NCBI GenBank assembly: GCA_015179125.1
Contig: WHVA01000061.1
Span: 1 to 64,000 of the forward strand
DNA length: 64,000 nt
Direction of reading: 5' to 3'
Source: Gautieria morchelliformis
Lineage: Eukaryota; Basidiomycota; Agaricomycetes; Gomphales; Gomphaceae
Positions 21,229 through 32,075 of this stretch are shown piece after piece. The notes under the pieces are model-generated. The model was not told where the DNA came from and did not search any database. It was given only the letters and a program-made list of their open reading frames with translations. Made by a program: the position numbers and the translations under genes. Within the stretch, counting starts at the first letter, position 1. The number at the start of each line of letters is the position of its first letter.

Positions 21229-22390
21229 GATATGGTTCGTAGTCACGGAACCAATGGCGATGCGGCGTCATATGGCTAGTGGCGCCTGTATCTGTGTTCC
21301 AATGTAAGTCAGCATTGTTGCTGGTGGACAATGAGGGTAGGGGCCGCAAACTTGCGTTTCCAGCAAGTTCTTGTGTTACTGAGTCAGATACATTCTCCTC
21401 AGCGTTCTCCTTTGCTTGGTTTGCACTCTTTCCATCATGTCTCAATCGTGCTGGTCGAAGCTCTGGATGGACGACCCAGCATTGGCTAGTGGCGCCTGTA
21501 TCTGTGTTCCAATGTAAGTCAGCGTTGTTGCTGGTGGACGATGAGGGTAGGGGCCGCAAACTTGCGTTTCCAGCAAGTTCTTGTGTTACTGAGTCAGATA
21601 CATTCTCCTCAGCGTTCTCCTTTGCTCGGTTTGCACTCTTTCCATCATGTCTCAATCGTGCTGGTCGAAGCTCTGGAGGGACGACCCAGCATTGGCCTGC
21701 CAAGTGGCCTCGCTTCTTGCATGCCGTGCACATTTGGACAGTGGTCTTCTTTCCTCTAGTTATGGTGAGCGCCGTTCCTGACGACACTAAGTTCGCTTGA
21801 TGCTTCATATCCTCGTTCCGGAAAGCTGTGGAGACGGTGGTGCGATCAAGCGTGCCGATCAGGAGTAGGGATGATGTGAATGTGCCGTACTCGGTTTGGT
21901 CGAGTCCAGCGATGGCCGCGTGAATTCCGATTTCGTCGACGATATTCTGGACGGTGAGTGCGCTGGGTGCTAGAGCTATGAGATCGTTCGTGGCGGTGTT
22001 TATACGGGTGATGTAGTCTGTAAGGGATTCAGCATCCTCTTTTCGTATGTTCAGCAGCTTCTGTATCACGTGAAAGCGGCTGTTCGCCACTTGGGATCGG
22101 TGAGCCATTTTTAGTTTCTTCCACATCTCGACTGGATCGTCCATCACGCCCTCGATGTGGACATACTGTGTGTGGGACAACGACTTCAGTAGAATACCGG
22201 TGGCTTCTTCTCTCTTCAATAGCCACTTTTCTATCAGCGCTGTGTCGGTTGGTTTCTTCGAGTCTTCTGTGACTATTCGCCACGCGTTGACGGTCATCAA
22301 CTTTCCTTGCATCGCAACCATCCACGTGTTGTAGTTGGTGCTCGTGAGTTTGATGCCTCTCGTGCGGTTCTCAGTCTCTGAGTCCGACAT
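21229..22390 (-). pseudogene. Copia Gag and protease start, with an in-frame 210-bp duplication
   Basis: The frame starts MSDSETENRTRGIKLTSTNY at 22390. It shows the Gag core (NTWMVAMQGKL, YVHIEGVMDDPVEMWKKL), a CCHC knuckle CTACKKRGHLAGQC and the protease start DLHWNTDTGATSHM. A 70-residue block covering the region after the knuckle through DTGATS is repeated in tandem (21273-21482 and 21483-21692), so the DTGAT catalytic motif occurs twice. The frame stops at the TGA at 21209-21211. Confidence 0.85.
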
Positions 22391-22445
22391 GATGGGCGAT
22401 GATAGTTGAGTTCCGGATGGATTTCTTTTCCTTCGATCAAGGCAC

Positions 22446-22641
22446 GGGGCCCATAACCTGTCAAGACCTGAGTTCGAAGGTAGAATCACCGAATAGGTTA
22501 TTATGATTGCTACGTAGGGTAAGTAATACGCACGTACCTGAGTTCGAAGGTAGAATCACCAAATAGAGTTCTACCTTCGAACTCCAACTACTATGTAGCT
22601 GCTAGAGACTGACTAATCAACACGCATGACCAATAGCGACA
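22446..22641 (-). repeat. 5' LTR (183 bp, 22459-22641) and primer-binding site (22446-22458)
   Basis: Read on the minus strand, the LTR runs TGTCGCTATTGG to GGTCTTGACA and is followed by GGTTATGGGCCCC, the same primer-binding motif as in the other two copia elements. Confidence 0.8.
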
Positions 22642-22646
22642 GCAAA

Positions 22647-23504
22647 GATGCTCTAGAGGACAGGCTTGGCATCATATTCTATCTCATCAGTCGTCTGCGA
22701 GTCTCATATTCTGAGCTATTATTGTTTCTCTTCTCTTCTCCTTGCCCGAAGGTTTGAAACCGTGCCTGTCAATTTATTCGTACCACTGCTATCATAGCGA
22801 TCGAGCTGTCCCATTTGCTGCTAAAGATTTTTAGGATATCTGGCCTACATTCCCAACTATAGATGTCCTTAAAAATCAATGAGCGGCTGTCTGTAACACG
22901 TTGACAAGTGAGATAGCGCAATTGTGCCCACCCCCACTATTCCCAACGGGATACAAGACAGCTGTTCAGTGATCAAGCAATTATAAATAGCTAGGGAGCT
23001 CAAGAGACATATGGTCTAGTAGATTGTTATAATGAGTGAAGCCGTAGAGAGAGTGTGGCTGGTGGTAGAGGCGGCAGGAGACGGCCCCCCTAGCGCGGCA
23101 TCTTGGTACAAGCCCCAGAAGGTGCTCGCGGAGCGTGAACTTTGAGTCGGAGATGGGGCTTGTGCCGAACCTACACCGGGACAATGGCTCAAGGGTCCAT
23201 GTGATGCGTGACACACCCAAAATGGCTCAGACAGACCGAGGCGGAAGATGGGCCGGGAGGCAAGGGGATGTACAAAAGACAACCTAATCAGCTCTAAAGC
23301 AATTTTTTTCTGGGTGAAGCATCACATAAAAGCCACTGTAAAGCAGCTATTAAGTACACCTTATATATCTTACCGTGGCGCAACCGACTGGGTGAAGGCT
23401 CAGAAGCCACCGTGACGCGTTACAGGCGCCCAAAATGGCTCGGCTCAAAGGGCGCCGTGACGCGACGCGTTATTTATTGAGCCATTGGTCGTGCGGCTAC
23501 AGTA
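22647..23504. other. Intergenic sequence with no recognised gene
   Basis: Mixed composition. A motif around CCCAAAATGGCTC with GTGACGCG recurs near 23,215 and 23,400-23,470. Open frames are short. Nothing is assigned. Confidence 0.4.
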
Positions 23505-23761
23505 TACCGAGTCAGGCTCTGTCTCCCCAACCGAAATCATGACAGACGTGGCGGCCATTACTACTATAAGTAGGCACAATAAGTAAGCCCAATCTTACAT
23601 AGCAACAGAGACCCTCCTGTTTCAGACTGCCACCGTATAATGAAACAAGGTTCAGCTCCGACTAAAGCGATGAAGCGGGTGCAAGACACGTCCAGCTTAT
23701 ATACTGTGTGCCGTGGCATGATGAGTGAGCTTGTCCAGCGATTTAAGTCTCCCTGGAGTCG

Positions 23762-25040
23762 ATGGCGAATTCTGAGACCGCTGAACTTTCCAAGTACGTC
23801 GCCGCTAGTACTGTTATCCAGTACTACCGTGACAGCTCACGTCGTCATTTGACAGCCTTCTCTATTTCTACGCGGTGCTCGCGTCCTGGGGTGACCTTTG
23901 GCACTTAGCCTCCGATAGTTGATGAATGCTCATATTCCATCTCAGCTATACTATTCTATGATCACCTTCTCCAGTTCGGCCGTGAAGTAGACCTCGTCTG
24001 GACACGGTTGTCTTTTCCACGCCTCTCTCTCCCAACGATTTTGTACCTCTTGACCCGGTTTACCGTTCCGGTTGCGTATTTGGCCAATATAGATTATGAC
24101 CTCAGAGCCCTAAAGGTGAGTCTAGGCAGCTTGAATTCCACATACGTCTTACCCAGATACTCCCCACAGTGAGCGGTCCTCCAGGCCTACTATGAAGCTG
24201 TTGAGCATTTGCTAATGTCTCGAAGGTCTCCTGCTCACCGCGACACAAAAATCCCCGTTGCATGGGTATTGGTTCTTAGCCCGAGCATCATAGCAGGTTA
24301 CTTGTGCTCCGCATATATTATCCGTATGCTAACCGTCCCTACTCTCAGTTGTCCTGGGGCTGCGCACATATGCTATTTGGGAACAAAACCGTCTCGTCCT
24401 CCTCATCCTTGTCTGTATAGGCGCATCCATACCTGTGACCGGAATCGTATGTCTATTTATGCGACTGAACGACCTTCGTCACTTATTGGTATACCCATAG
24501 CTCGTGGTTCTAACATTTAAGCCAGGTTCACATTCAGCTCAGCTTACGCGTGACACCCCGTTCAGTACGCACCCCTGCTTCTGTCAGTTACCTCTCTTCA
24601 CATGCAGCAACATCCAGGGAGCATGCTACAGTCATTGATGGGTCTCATATTTGATACCACTGTGATTATACTCACAGTTGCGAAATCGGTGCAGAGCCGA
24701 AAAATGTACCGCCGTGGAGGTTTCCTAGATGTGATTGTCCGAGACGGTATGTACACAGGCTCCTGCCAGGTGTTTTTACTAACCCAAGTATTTGTGGCTG
24801 CACCAAGGTTGCATATACTTCACGTAAGAACATGCTCAACGACTTCTGTCTGTTCTCCTATTCACAGCTACATCAGCGTTTTGGCCACCACACAGTTAAT
24901 CAACCTCCTGGTTTATTGGGTATGAATTTGTATCCATGTCGTACCTGTTAAAATTTAATTTCATATGCCAACACAGCTCGCGCCGGTAACGTCACCCCGC
25001 CTTACATACAACTCTTGTCACTGATTTCTGCCCCAGAAAG
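23762..25040 (+). pseudogene. DUF6533-like multi-pass membrane protein, copy A
   Basis: The exons read SETAELSKYVAASTVIQYY, an ILFYDHLLQFGREVDLVWTR segment (the 'LLYDHLLT--DEVE-VW' signature of DUF6533), LYLLTRFTVPVAFLANIDY, LRTYAIWEQNRLVLLILVCI and GLIFDTTVIILTVAKSVQSR with FLDVIVRDG. These are transmembrane helices in the usual order of this basidiomycete family of unknown function. Introns such as GTGAGTCTAGG...CCCACAG separate them. I could not close every exon junction in frame (the last junction before SYISVLATTQLINLLVYW is out of phase), so the gene may be decayed. The family name comes from motif recognition. Confidence 0.5.
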
Positions 25041-25456
25041 GACTCATAGGCGTCTCTACCCAGCCATCGCGCGCGTGGGTTGAACTAGCGCATTGGACTG
25101 CTGTGCTACTGATTAAGTTGGCTCTGACCTAGACTTTCTATGGTTTTGACCGCGCGGTTGTTGTTGAACCTTCGGGAACTTTACTATGCCAGGTGTGCGC
25201 AGGCTAGCGAGATCGAGGGGTACAACACTATTACGTGTGCAGAATTCCACGTATAAGGGGAAATTTTGTACACCTACCCAGCGATGCCTTTCAAGTTGGA
25301 GAGTCTGTGACTCAGCGAGACCTAGCTTGTACGTCGAGTAATGGTTTACATGATCTAGGTTCAACCCTAGTGAGGGGACTGAGGGCAGTCGATGCACTAT
25401 TATTATCGATGTCGTTGTATAGTCTAATTTCACAGTGTACCATACCTAGAATCGAT

Positions 25457-25655
25457 AGAATATTCTTTTTTCTTCTTCGTTATATAATTCAGAATATATT
25501 TTATTTATATTATCATATACATCCTCATATATTTCAAATAATACCAATACTATAGACAATACTATTTCTATATTATAGTGATCACTACCAATACTTCTAA
25601 TTATATTGGCCATACATGTTATTTTTTATAACTTCTCTTATCAATCATTTTGTCT
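25457..25655. other. About 200-bp AT-rich insertion present only in copy A
   Basis: Roughly three quarters of the bases are A or T, in a locus that is otherwise near 50%. The flanking ATCGAT and TGTCTGC...ACAGCACTC blocks are shared with copy B, which lacks the insert. It contains no coding sequence. It could be a mitochondrial DNA insertion (NUMT) or a small AT-rich transposon. Confidence 0.6.
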
Positions 25656-25818
25656 GCTCTCGTAGACAGCACTCTTCAATTCAGTATACTTCCCGTCTGG
25701 TTTCGAGTTATTGTACACCCATTTATAGACATGATACCATGATACTCATCAGTAAGGTCTACTCGTGCGCATTGCCTAGCTAGTACGCTTGCATATCTCT
25801 TCCATCACGAACGGAGGG

Positions 25819-26190
25819 TTATGTCGGTACGGTTCCACCCGCCGAACCCCTTACACCCTTCTCCAATGCCACGCCTACATCTGCATCGCCATCAGGCTCC
25901 TCACCCCGCGAAACAGGCTTGGCCTGCTGCGGCACCGCAGACAGTCCAAGCGGTGGCGATGTCATCGCGCCATTTTGTCGTAGTGGCGGGTTTGGGTGTA
26001 AATAAGAATTGGGAGGGTCATGGGCGGGTAAGGTAGGGTGGTGTGAAGACACGCTTGGCAAGGATTGGGGTGTCACCGAAGCGCCGGGATTTTGGGTAGG
26101 ATTGACCAGTTGAGAGCCATAGCTCTGGGGATCGAGGGTAAGCAGTCAATTGCCACGCATTTGAATAGATTTACGACCTTCTCCCCTCAG
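25819..26190 (-). pseudogene. 3' fragment of the TMEM115-like gene (copy A)
   Basis: It matches the last exon of the complete gene at 29856-31376 (PPLGLSAVPQQAKPVSRGEE and surroundings) but has an 18-bp loss in the exon start and breaks off at the intron before exon 6. There is no promoter or start. A non-functional by-product of the segmental duplication. Confidence 0.8.
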
Positions 26191-27470
26191 GACGTTCTCT
26201 ATTGAAGACGCGTCATGACCGGAAAGCGAGTTTGAAAAGGAAGAGAAGGTGTTATTGGACACGCGATTAGACAATCGAGTTCTTGATCTATGCATTCGTC
26301 GCTCAAGATGTGCTCCTGGTCTTGGAATGACATGCCATATAGACACAAACGAACCAGGCTAGTTCCACCGTGCAGTCAGCCATCTCGTTTCTACGCTCTC
26401 AGGGCTTCATGGAGATCCACAGTCCGAAGCTGCAGGGGGCAGCCACAGAGTCTGGTGCCAGCGCCTTCAAAGTCAGCTATTTTAAAGGTAAATAACATCC
26501 ACCCGCACTGCAGCACGTTAGCCTTACACCGACGGCAGGCGACGCCTTACTGGCACAAAGTCCGCAGCCTGCCAAACAAATGTGTATCGCTGCTGATATG
26601 GAGTGCGTTTTCGAGATTGGCCCCGTCTTTCGTGCAGAGAATGCCAACACGCACCGTCATTTAACAGAGTTTATTGGCCTCGATCTCGAGATGACATTTG
26701 AGGAACACCACTAGTACCATGAAGTTATGGACCTCATCGATCAGACGCTCTTGTCCATTTTCCGCGGACTGAAAGAGCGATATCCCAAGGAGATCGACGT
26801 GATTGGGAAACAATTTCACGCAGATGAATTTAAATGACGGGAAGGTCCTGAGGGAACCTTCAAGCTGACATTCAAAGAGGCTGTTGACCTCCTCGTAGCC
26901 GACGGGGTGGACAGAGAGGTGTTGGACGACATCAAGTAAGGGAATGGCATTCTTACAGGGCCCTTACTGATGAAATTCAACGTAGCACGGAAAACGAGAA
27001 ACGACTCGAAAGGGTTGCCAAGGAAAAATATGACACCGACTACTTCATCATGTTCCCCCTCGAGCTACGTCCTTTCTATACCATGCCCGACCCAAACGAC
27101 CCCGTAGGCCTCATCCCTCGCGGATAGAATACATGCTTACCCTGGAACACAGACGCGCTCAAATTCGTACGACTTTTTCATGCGCGGTGAAGAGATCCTC
27201 TCAGGGACACAGCGTGTTCACGAGCCAAACCTACTTATCGAGAAGATGCATATAAAAGGCATCGGGCCTTCTTCAATGCATGCTATGTGGACGCATTCAG
27301 GCTTGGCTGCCCGCCACACGCTGGTGGGGGTATTGGCGTGTTTCTCCCAATGCTCCGCCTCTGATGACCTCTTTAATGAAGCACAGGTCTGGAATGTGTG
27401 ATCATGCTATTCCTAAAGTTGAACAACCTCGGAGGGCGTCGTTGTTTCCTAGAGACCTAAGCGGTTAGAG
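26191..27470 (+). pseudogene. Aspartyl-tRNA synthetase pseudogene (copy 2, two thirds of gene)
   Basis: Conserved class II AspRS blocks are visible: LLDTRLDNRVLDL, IHSPKLQGAATESGASAFKV (motif 2 approach), an intron, [20 protein letters not shown] and [20 protein letters not shown] (motif 2). Then come [66 protein letters not shown] and the motif 3 region. Disruptions: an inserted CACTAG giving a stop after EEHH, TGG to TGA at FK-stop-REG, a 2-bp loss near 27,280 and the single-base deletion shared with copy 1. Introns are retained, so it is a DNA-level duplicate. The catalytic N-terminal anticodon-binding domain is missing. Confidence 0.8.
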
Positions 27471-27599
27471 CCATAACGGGTTAACAGTGGTGTGTCCACG
27501 AAAGTCCGATACCCGTAGAAACCATTAAAGTACATGTCCGCCGATCAATTTCCTGATGGGGTTCAAGGTTAGTCCAAACATTATATATACCTTTTTTGG

Positions 27600-27632
27600 A
27601 GAGTCCTCCATAGCGCCGCTATGGAGGACTCT
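27600..27632. repeat. 33-bp perfect palindrome
   Basis: AGAGTCCTCCATAGCG (27600-27615), one C, then its exact reverse complement (27617-27632). The paralogous sequence near 17,300 has only the left arm, so the right arm was added in this copy. Confidence 0.9.
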
Positions 27633-27934
27633 ACAAAGTAAACTCAATCCGAGTCAAATTGCCAGATATTATACCGAGTCCTGACAGGCTCTGTCTCCCC
27701 AACCCAAATCATGGTGACAGACGTGGCGGCCATTACTATAAGTAGGCACAATAAGTAAGCCCAATCTTAATTAGTAGCAGAGACCCTCCTGTTTCAGACT
27801 GCCACCGTATAATGAAACAAGGTTCAGCTCCGAACTAAAGCGATGAAGCGGGTGCAAGACACGTCCAGCTTATATACTGTGTGCCGTGGCATGATGAGTG
27901 AGCTTGTCCAGCGATTTAAGTCTCCCTGGAGTCG

Positions 27935-29190
27935 ATGGCGAATTCTGAGACCGCTGAACTTTACAAGTACGTCGCCGCTAGTACTGTTATCCAGTACTAC
28001 CGTGACAGCTCACGTCGTCATTTGACAGCCTTCTCTATTTCTACACGGTGCTCGCGTCCTGGGGTGACCTTTGGCACTGAGCCTCCGATAGTTGATGAAT
28101 GCTCATATTCCATCTCAGCTATACTATTCTATGATCACCTTCTCCAGTTCGGCCGTGAAGTAGACCTCGTCTGGACACGGTTGTCTTTTCCACGCCTCTC
28201 TCTCCCAACGATTTTGTACCTCTTGACCCGGTTTACCGTTCCGGTTGCGTTTTTGGCCAATATAGATTATGACCTCAGAGCCCTAAAGGTGAGTCTAGGC
28301 AGCTTGAATTCCACATACGTCTTACCCAGATACTCCCCACAGTGAGCGGTCCTCCAGGCCTACTATGAAGCTGAGCACTTGCTAATGTCTCGAAGGTCCC
28401 CTGCTCACCGCGACACAAAACGCCCCATTGCATGGATATTGGTTCTTAGCCCGAGCATCATAGCAGGTTACTTGTGCTCCGCATATATTATCCGTATGCT
28501 AACCGTCCCTACTCTCAGTTGTCCTGGGGCTGCGCACATATGCTATTTGGGAACAAAACCGTCTCGTCCTCCTCATCCTTGTCTGTATAGGCGCATCCAT
28601 ACCTGTGACCGGAATCGTATGTCTATTTATGCGACTGAACGACCTTCGTCACTTATTGGTATACCCATAGCTCGTGGTTCTAACATTTAAGCCAGGTTCA
28701 CATTCAGCTCAGCTTACGCGTAACACCCCGTTCAGTACGCACCCCTGCTTCTGTCAGTTACCTCTCTTCACATGCAGCAACATCCAGGGAGCATACTACA
28801 GTCATTGATGGGTCTCATATTTGATACCACTGTGATTATACTCACAGTTGCGAAATCGGTGCAGAGCCGAAAAATGTACCGCCGTGGATGTTTTCTCATA
28901 TGATTGTCCGAGACGGTATGTACACAGGCTCCTGCCAGGTGTTTTTACTAACCCAAGTATTTGTGGCTGCACCAAGGTTGCATATACTTCACGTAAGAAC
29001 ATGCTCAACGACTTCTGTCTGTCCTCCCATTCACAGCTACATCAGCGTTTTGGCTACCACACAGTTAATCAACGTCCTGGTTTATTGGGTATGAATTTGT
29101 ATCCATGTCGTATCTGTTAAATTTAATTATTTAATTCCATACGCCAACACAGCTCGCGCCAGTAACGTCACCACCCCCCCCCCCCCCCCC
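27935..29190 (+). pseudogene. DUF6533-like multi-pass membrane protein, copy B
   Basis: It has the same architecture as copy A: MANSETAELYKYVAASTVIQ, FYDHLLQFGREVDLVWTR, AIWEQNRLVLLILVCIGASI and GLIFDTTVIILTVAKSVQ in matching exons. Here a one-base loss near 28,890 destroys the FLDVIVRDG motif that copy A keeps, while copy A has a TAG where copy B reads CACTGAGCC. The two copies are decaying independently. No enzymatic function is known for this family; the proteins are predicted seven-helix-like membrane proteins. Confidence 0.5.
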
Positions 29191-29191
29191 C
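29174..29191 (+). repeat. 18-base poly-C tract
   Basis: An uninterrupted run of 18 C, absent from copy A. Its length should be treated with care because homopolymers are error-prone in sequencing. Confidence 0.85.
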
Positions 29192-29855
29192 TTGCATACA
29201 ACTCTTCTCACTGATTTCTGCCCCAGGAAGGACTCGTAGGCGTCTCTAACCAGCCATCGCGCACGTGGGTTGAACTAGCGCATTGGACTGCTGTGCTACT
29301 GATTAATTTGGCTCTGACCTAGACTTTCTATGGTTTTGACCGCGCGGTTTTTGCTGAACCTTCGGGAACTCTACTATGCCAGGTGTGCGCAGGCTAGCGA
29401 GATCGAAGGGTGCAACACTATTACGTGTGCAGAATTCCACGTATAAGAGGAGATTTTGTATACCTGCCCAGTGATGCCTTTCAAGTTGGAGAGTCTGTGA
29501 CTCAGCGAGACCTAGCTTGTACGTCGAGTAATGGTTTACATGATCTAGGTTCAACACTAGTGAGGGGACTGAGGGCCGTCGATGCACTACTTATTATTAT
29601 CGATATTGTTGTATAGTCTAATTTCACAATGTACGATAGCTAGAATCGATGGCATATAATTAATAGGTCGTGGCTTGCACATGTCTGCCCCCGTATACAG
29701 CACTCTTCAATTCAGCATACTTTCCGTCTGGTTTCGAGCTATTGTACACCCATACCCATTTATAGACATGATATTATGATACTCATCAGTAAGGTCTACT
29801 CGTGCGCATTGCCTAGCTAGTACGCTTGCATATCTCTTCCATCACGAACGGAGGG

Positions 29856-31376
29856 TTATGTCGGAACGGTTCCACCCGCCGAACCCCTTACACCCTTCTC
29901 CAATGCCACGCCTACATCTGCATCGCCATCAGGCTCCTCACCCCGCGAAACAGGCTTGGCCTGCTGCGGCACCGCAGACAGTCCAAGCGGTGGCGATGTC
30001 ATCGCGCCATTTTGTCGTGGTGGCGGGTGTGGGTGTGAATGAGAACTGGGAGGGTCATGGGCGGGTAAGGTTGGGTGATGTGAAGACACGCTTGGCAAGG
30101 ATTGGGGTGGCACCGAGGCGCCGGGATTTTGGGCAGGATTGGCCAGGCGCTGGTCGAGGGCTTTGAGAGCCATAGCTCTGGAGATCGAGGGTAAGCAGTC
30201 AATTGCCACGTATGTGAATAGGTGTACAACCTTCGCCGCTCAGCTTCAGCACGAGCGCCACCTGGTAAAGGTGCATATCCACCCGCCTCGAGATCTGCCG
30301 TCGACCCAGAGTGCTGTGGAACAAGTCTCAAACGCAGGGCTAGTGCATGGGCTGAGTTGACTGCAATTGATAATGGATAGCTGCCAAGAGACACGATCTT
30401 AGCATGTGATATGATACTCCGAATGAGGAAAGAAGAAACCATGGAGACAGAACTTACTGTATGAAGGGAGGGAACCAATAGATGAAAGCGAAGGTTTCGC
30501 TTCTGTCTCCGTACTCTACAGGCCCACCTCCTGGGGTGTCTCCGCCTGTACGTTTGTAGAAGCGAAGATATGTCCAGGAGACAAGCCATCCGAATTGAAT
30601 CAGAATGAATGGGTCCTGATAACCAACGAGACACATCGCCGTCGAGAAGGTGACGTAAATCATAGGCAAACGCTAAACGGCGAGTTGAGTACAGAGAAGA
30701 GGTGAACAGGTAATTGATTCACTTTCACACGCATCTTTAGAACGCCGAAGAGCTGCACTTGATGCTCTGGTATCATCTGAGTAAAAGCGACAAGCACCCC
30801 TGTCTGCAGCGCCATTTGACCATGATACTCCAAACCATAACTTGAATTGAGAGGCAGCATTAGCATCCACGTGTTTTGTTTGAAAATTTCGAGTGGGCTA
30901 CGCACACGAAAAACTCTGAGCCCAGGACTAGATATTCAACCCAGCTGACAATAAAAGCGACCACGTTAGATACGACGAGAGTAGTGCCAATGAATTTGAA
31001 TGTTTCAAGAGTCCCCCATAGACGCTCGAGGTACCGTAAAGAAAGCGGTAAGGAGATCAAGGAGAAGATGAGCTGGCATCGACAAATCAGCCAGCTGCAC
31101 TTGGGAGGTTATTGCGTCTATAGAGATACGTACTTCAAACACAGTCTTCTCGACGAAGCTCGATGTTAGAAAGGTCCATGGATAGATCCAACTCAATCCA
31201 GGGATGAGCGTAAGGAAGGGGACCGACGGGTGTAAAGATACGGGAGTCACTTCAGGCTGACGCCATTGCAGCCAGTAGTAAGTCCCAGAAAGGAGGAGCA
31301 GAAGAGCAGCGAACGAGCGCGTTGCTGGAGGGGTTGATGAGATATATTGAAAAATTGGTGAGGAGAGGATGGCCAT
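29856..31376 (-). CDS. TMEM115 / DUF1751-family integral membrane protein
   Basis: Six exons fit in frame: 31376-31134, 31072-30906, 30840-30723, 30672-30458, 30380-30231 and 30177-29856, giving 404 aa. The N-terminal membrane part has SWIYPWTFLTSSFVEK, LIFSLISLPLSLRYLERLWG, FKFIGTTLVVSNVVAFIVSW, MALQTGVLVAFTQMIPEHQV, VLKMRVKRLPMIYV and GWLVSWTYLRFY. These are signature blocks of the eukaryotic TMEM115 family (Pfam DUF1751), Golgi proteins implicated in retrograde transport. A cytosolic ARAEAERRRAMALKALDQRL helix and a Pro-rich tail follow. The start is the first ATG; the upstream in-frame codons have none. All introns are 50-78 bp and begin with GT. It looks intact, and its last exon is duplicated at 25.8 kb. 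Confidence 0.9.
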
Positions 31377-32075
31377 GACGATATCGATTCTTGGGAAAGC
31401 GTAGGGGCCTTGCAATCTCAAGGCAATGCTATGCTTTCCGAGCGTGTTGTTAACGCCGGAAAATCCGCTGAGATGCCCAAGATGATCCTGCGAGTACTTA
31501 CGCCAAAGTCAGCCTTGTCGCGCCAGCAGGCAAGCAGACCTAACATTTGAGGTTGGGCACGTGACTCATACGCGTCACCACTGACACAACACTCAAGCGA
31601 GTACAAAATCAGTTGAAGGACAAGTTTGGATAAAACTACTCGACACCAAGACGGTTACGATTATTCATTAGTAGGTGAGTCTTTATTCTCCGCACATGTA
31701 GGCCTAAAAAATACAGCTGTAGGATAAATTGTTTTCCCGCAGCTTTTCCTGAGAGTGTCGTACCTTGCCCCTCTCTAATTACACGATTTCCATAGCTTGT
31801 TATACAGCACTGAGGACAACACAAGTATATCTTTATATAACGAGAGCGCGGATCTCAGAGATCAATTTGATATCTGGACGCTCAGGACACAATTAAACCT
31901 GAATGAGAAGTTACAGTGGTGTTAGAAGGGTCTGGGTTGCATATCAGGAAAAATTGTTCCTTTTCCGGAGAGTGGACAGAACCTTAGAGACGCACGTATA
32001 AAACTCTAGCTTGTTGATATGGGTTTTTACAGTACGCACCCTTGAGCTTGCTCCAAAATTCGGCCTTGTTTCATC
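31377..32075. other. Intergenic, promoter side of the TMEM115 gene
   Basis: No coding pattern was recognised. CCAAAG/TTTATA-type elements exist but none is decisive. Confidence 0.35.

Larger units (their letters stand above)
17875..22641 (-). mobile_element. Nearly complete Ty1/copia element, minus strand
   Basis: The termini are TGTCAAGACC (plus-strand left) and AGCGACA (right). The 5-bp target duplication GCAAA flanks it at 17870-17874 and 22642-22646. On the minus strand the order is 5' LTR (22459-22641), primer site, gag, integrase, RT, RNase H, polypurine tract AGGGGGG, 3' LTR (17875-17977). The polyprotein has stop codons and at least one frameshift. The length of about 4.8 kb is normal for copia. 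Confidence 0.9.
23505..26190. repeat. Segmental duplication, copy A
   Basis: The segment is collinear with copy B (27665-30242) at high identity. It contains a DUF6533-like gene and the last part of the TMEM115 gene. Copy A carries an extra AT-rich block (25457-25655) and lacks 18 bp in the TMEM115 exon. At 26191 it switches abruptly to AspRS sequence, whereas copy B continues into the whole TMEM115 gene. Confidence 0.9.
27665..30242. repeat. Segmental duplication, copy B
   Basis: Collinear with copy A but joined to the intact TMEM115 gene. It is therefore the probable source copy for the TMEM115 end. It holds an 18-base C run where copy A has an ordinary ACCCCGCC. Confidence 0.9.

Noticed and set aside
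25113..25433. Minus-strand frame conserved between duplication copies A and B
   Set aside because: Conservation follows from the recent DNA duplication; the frame has no motif and stops differ between copies.
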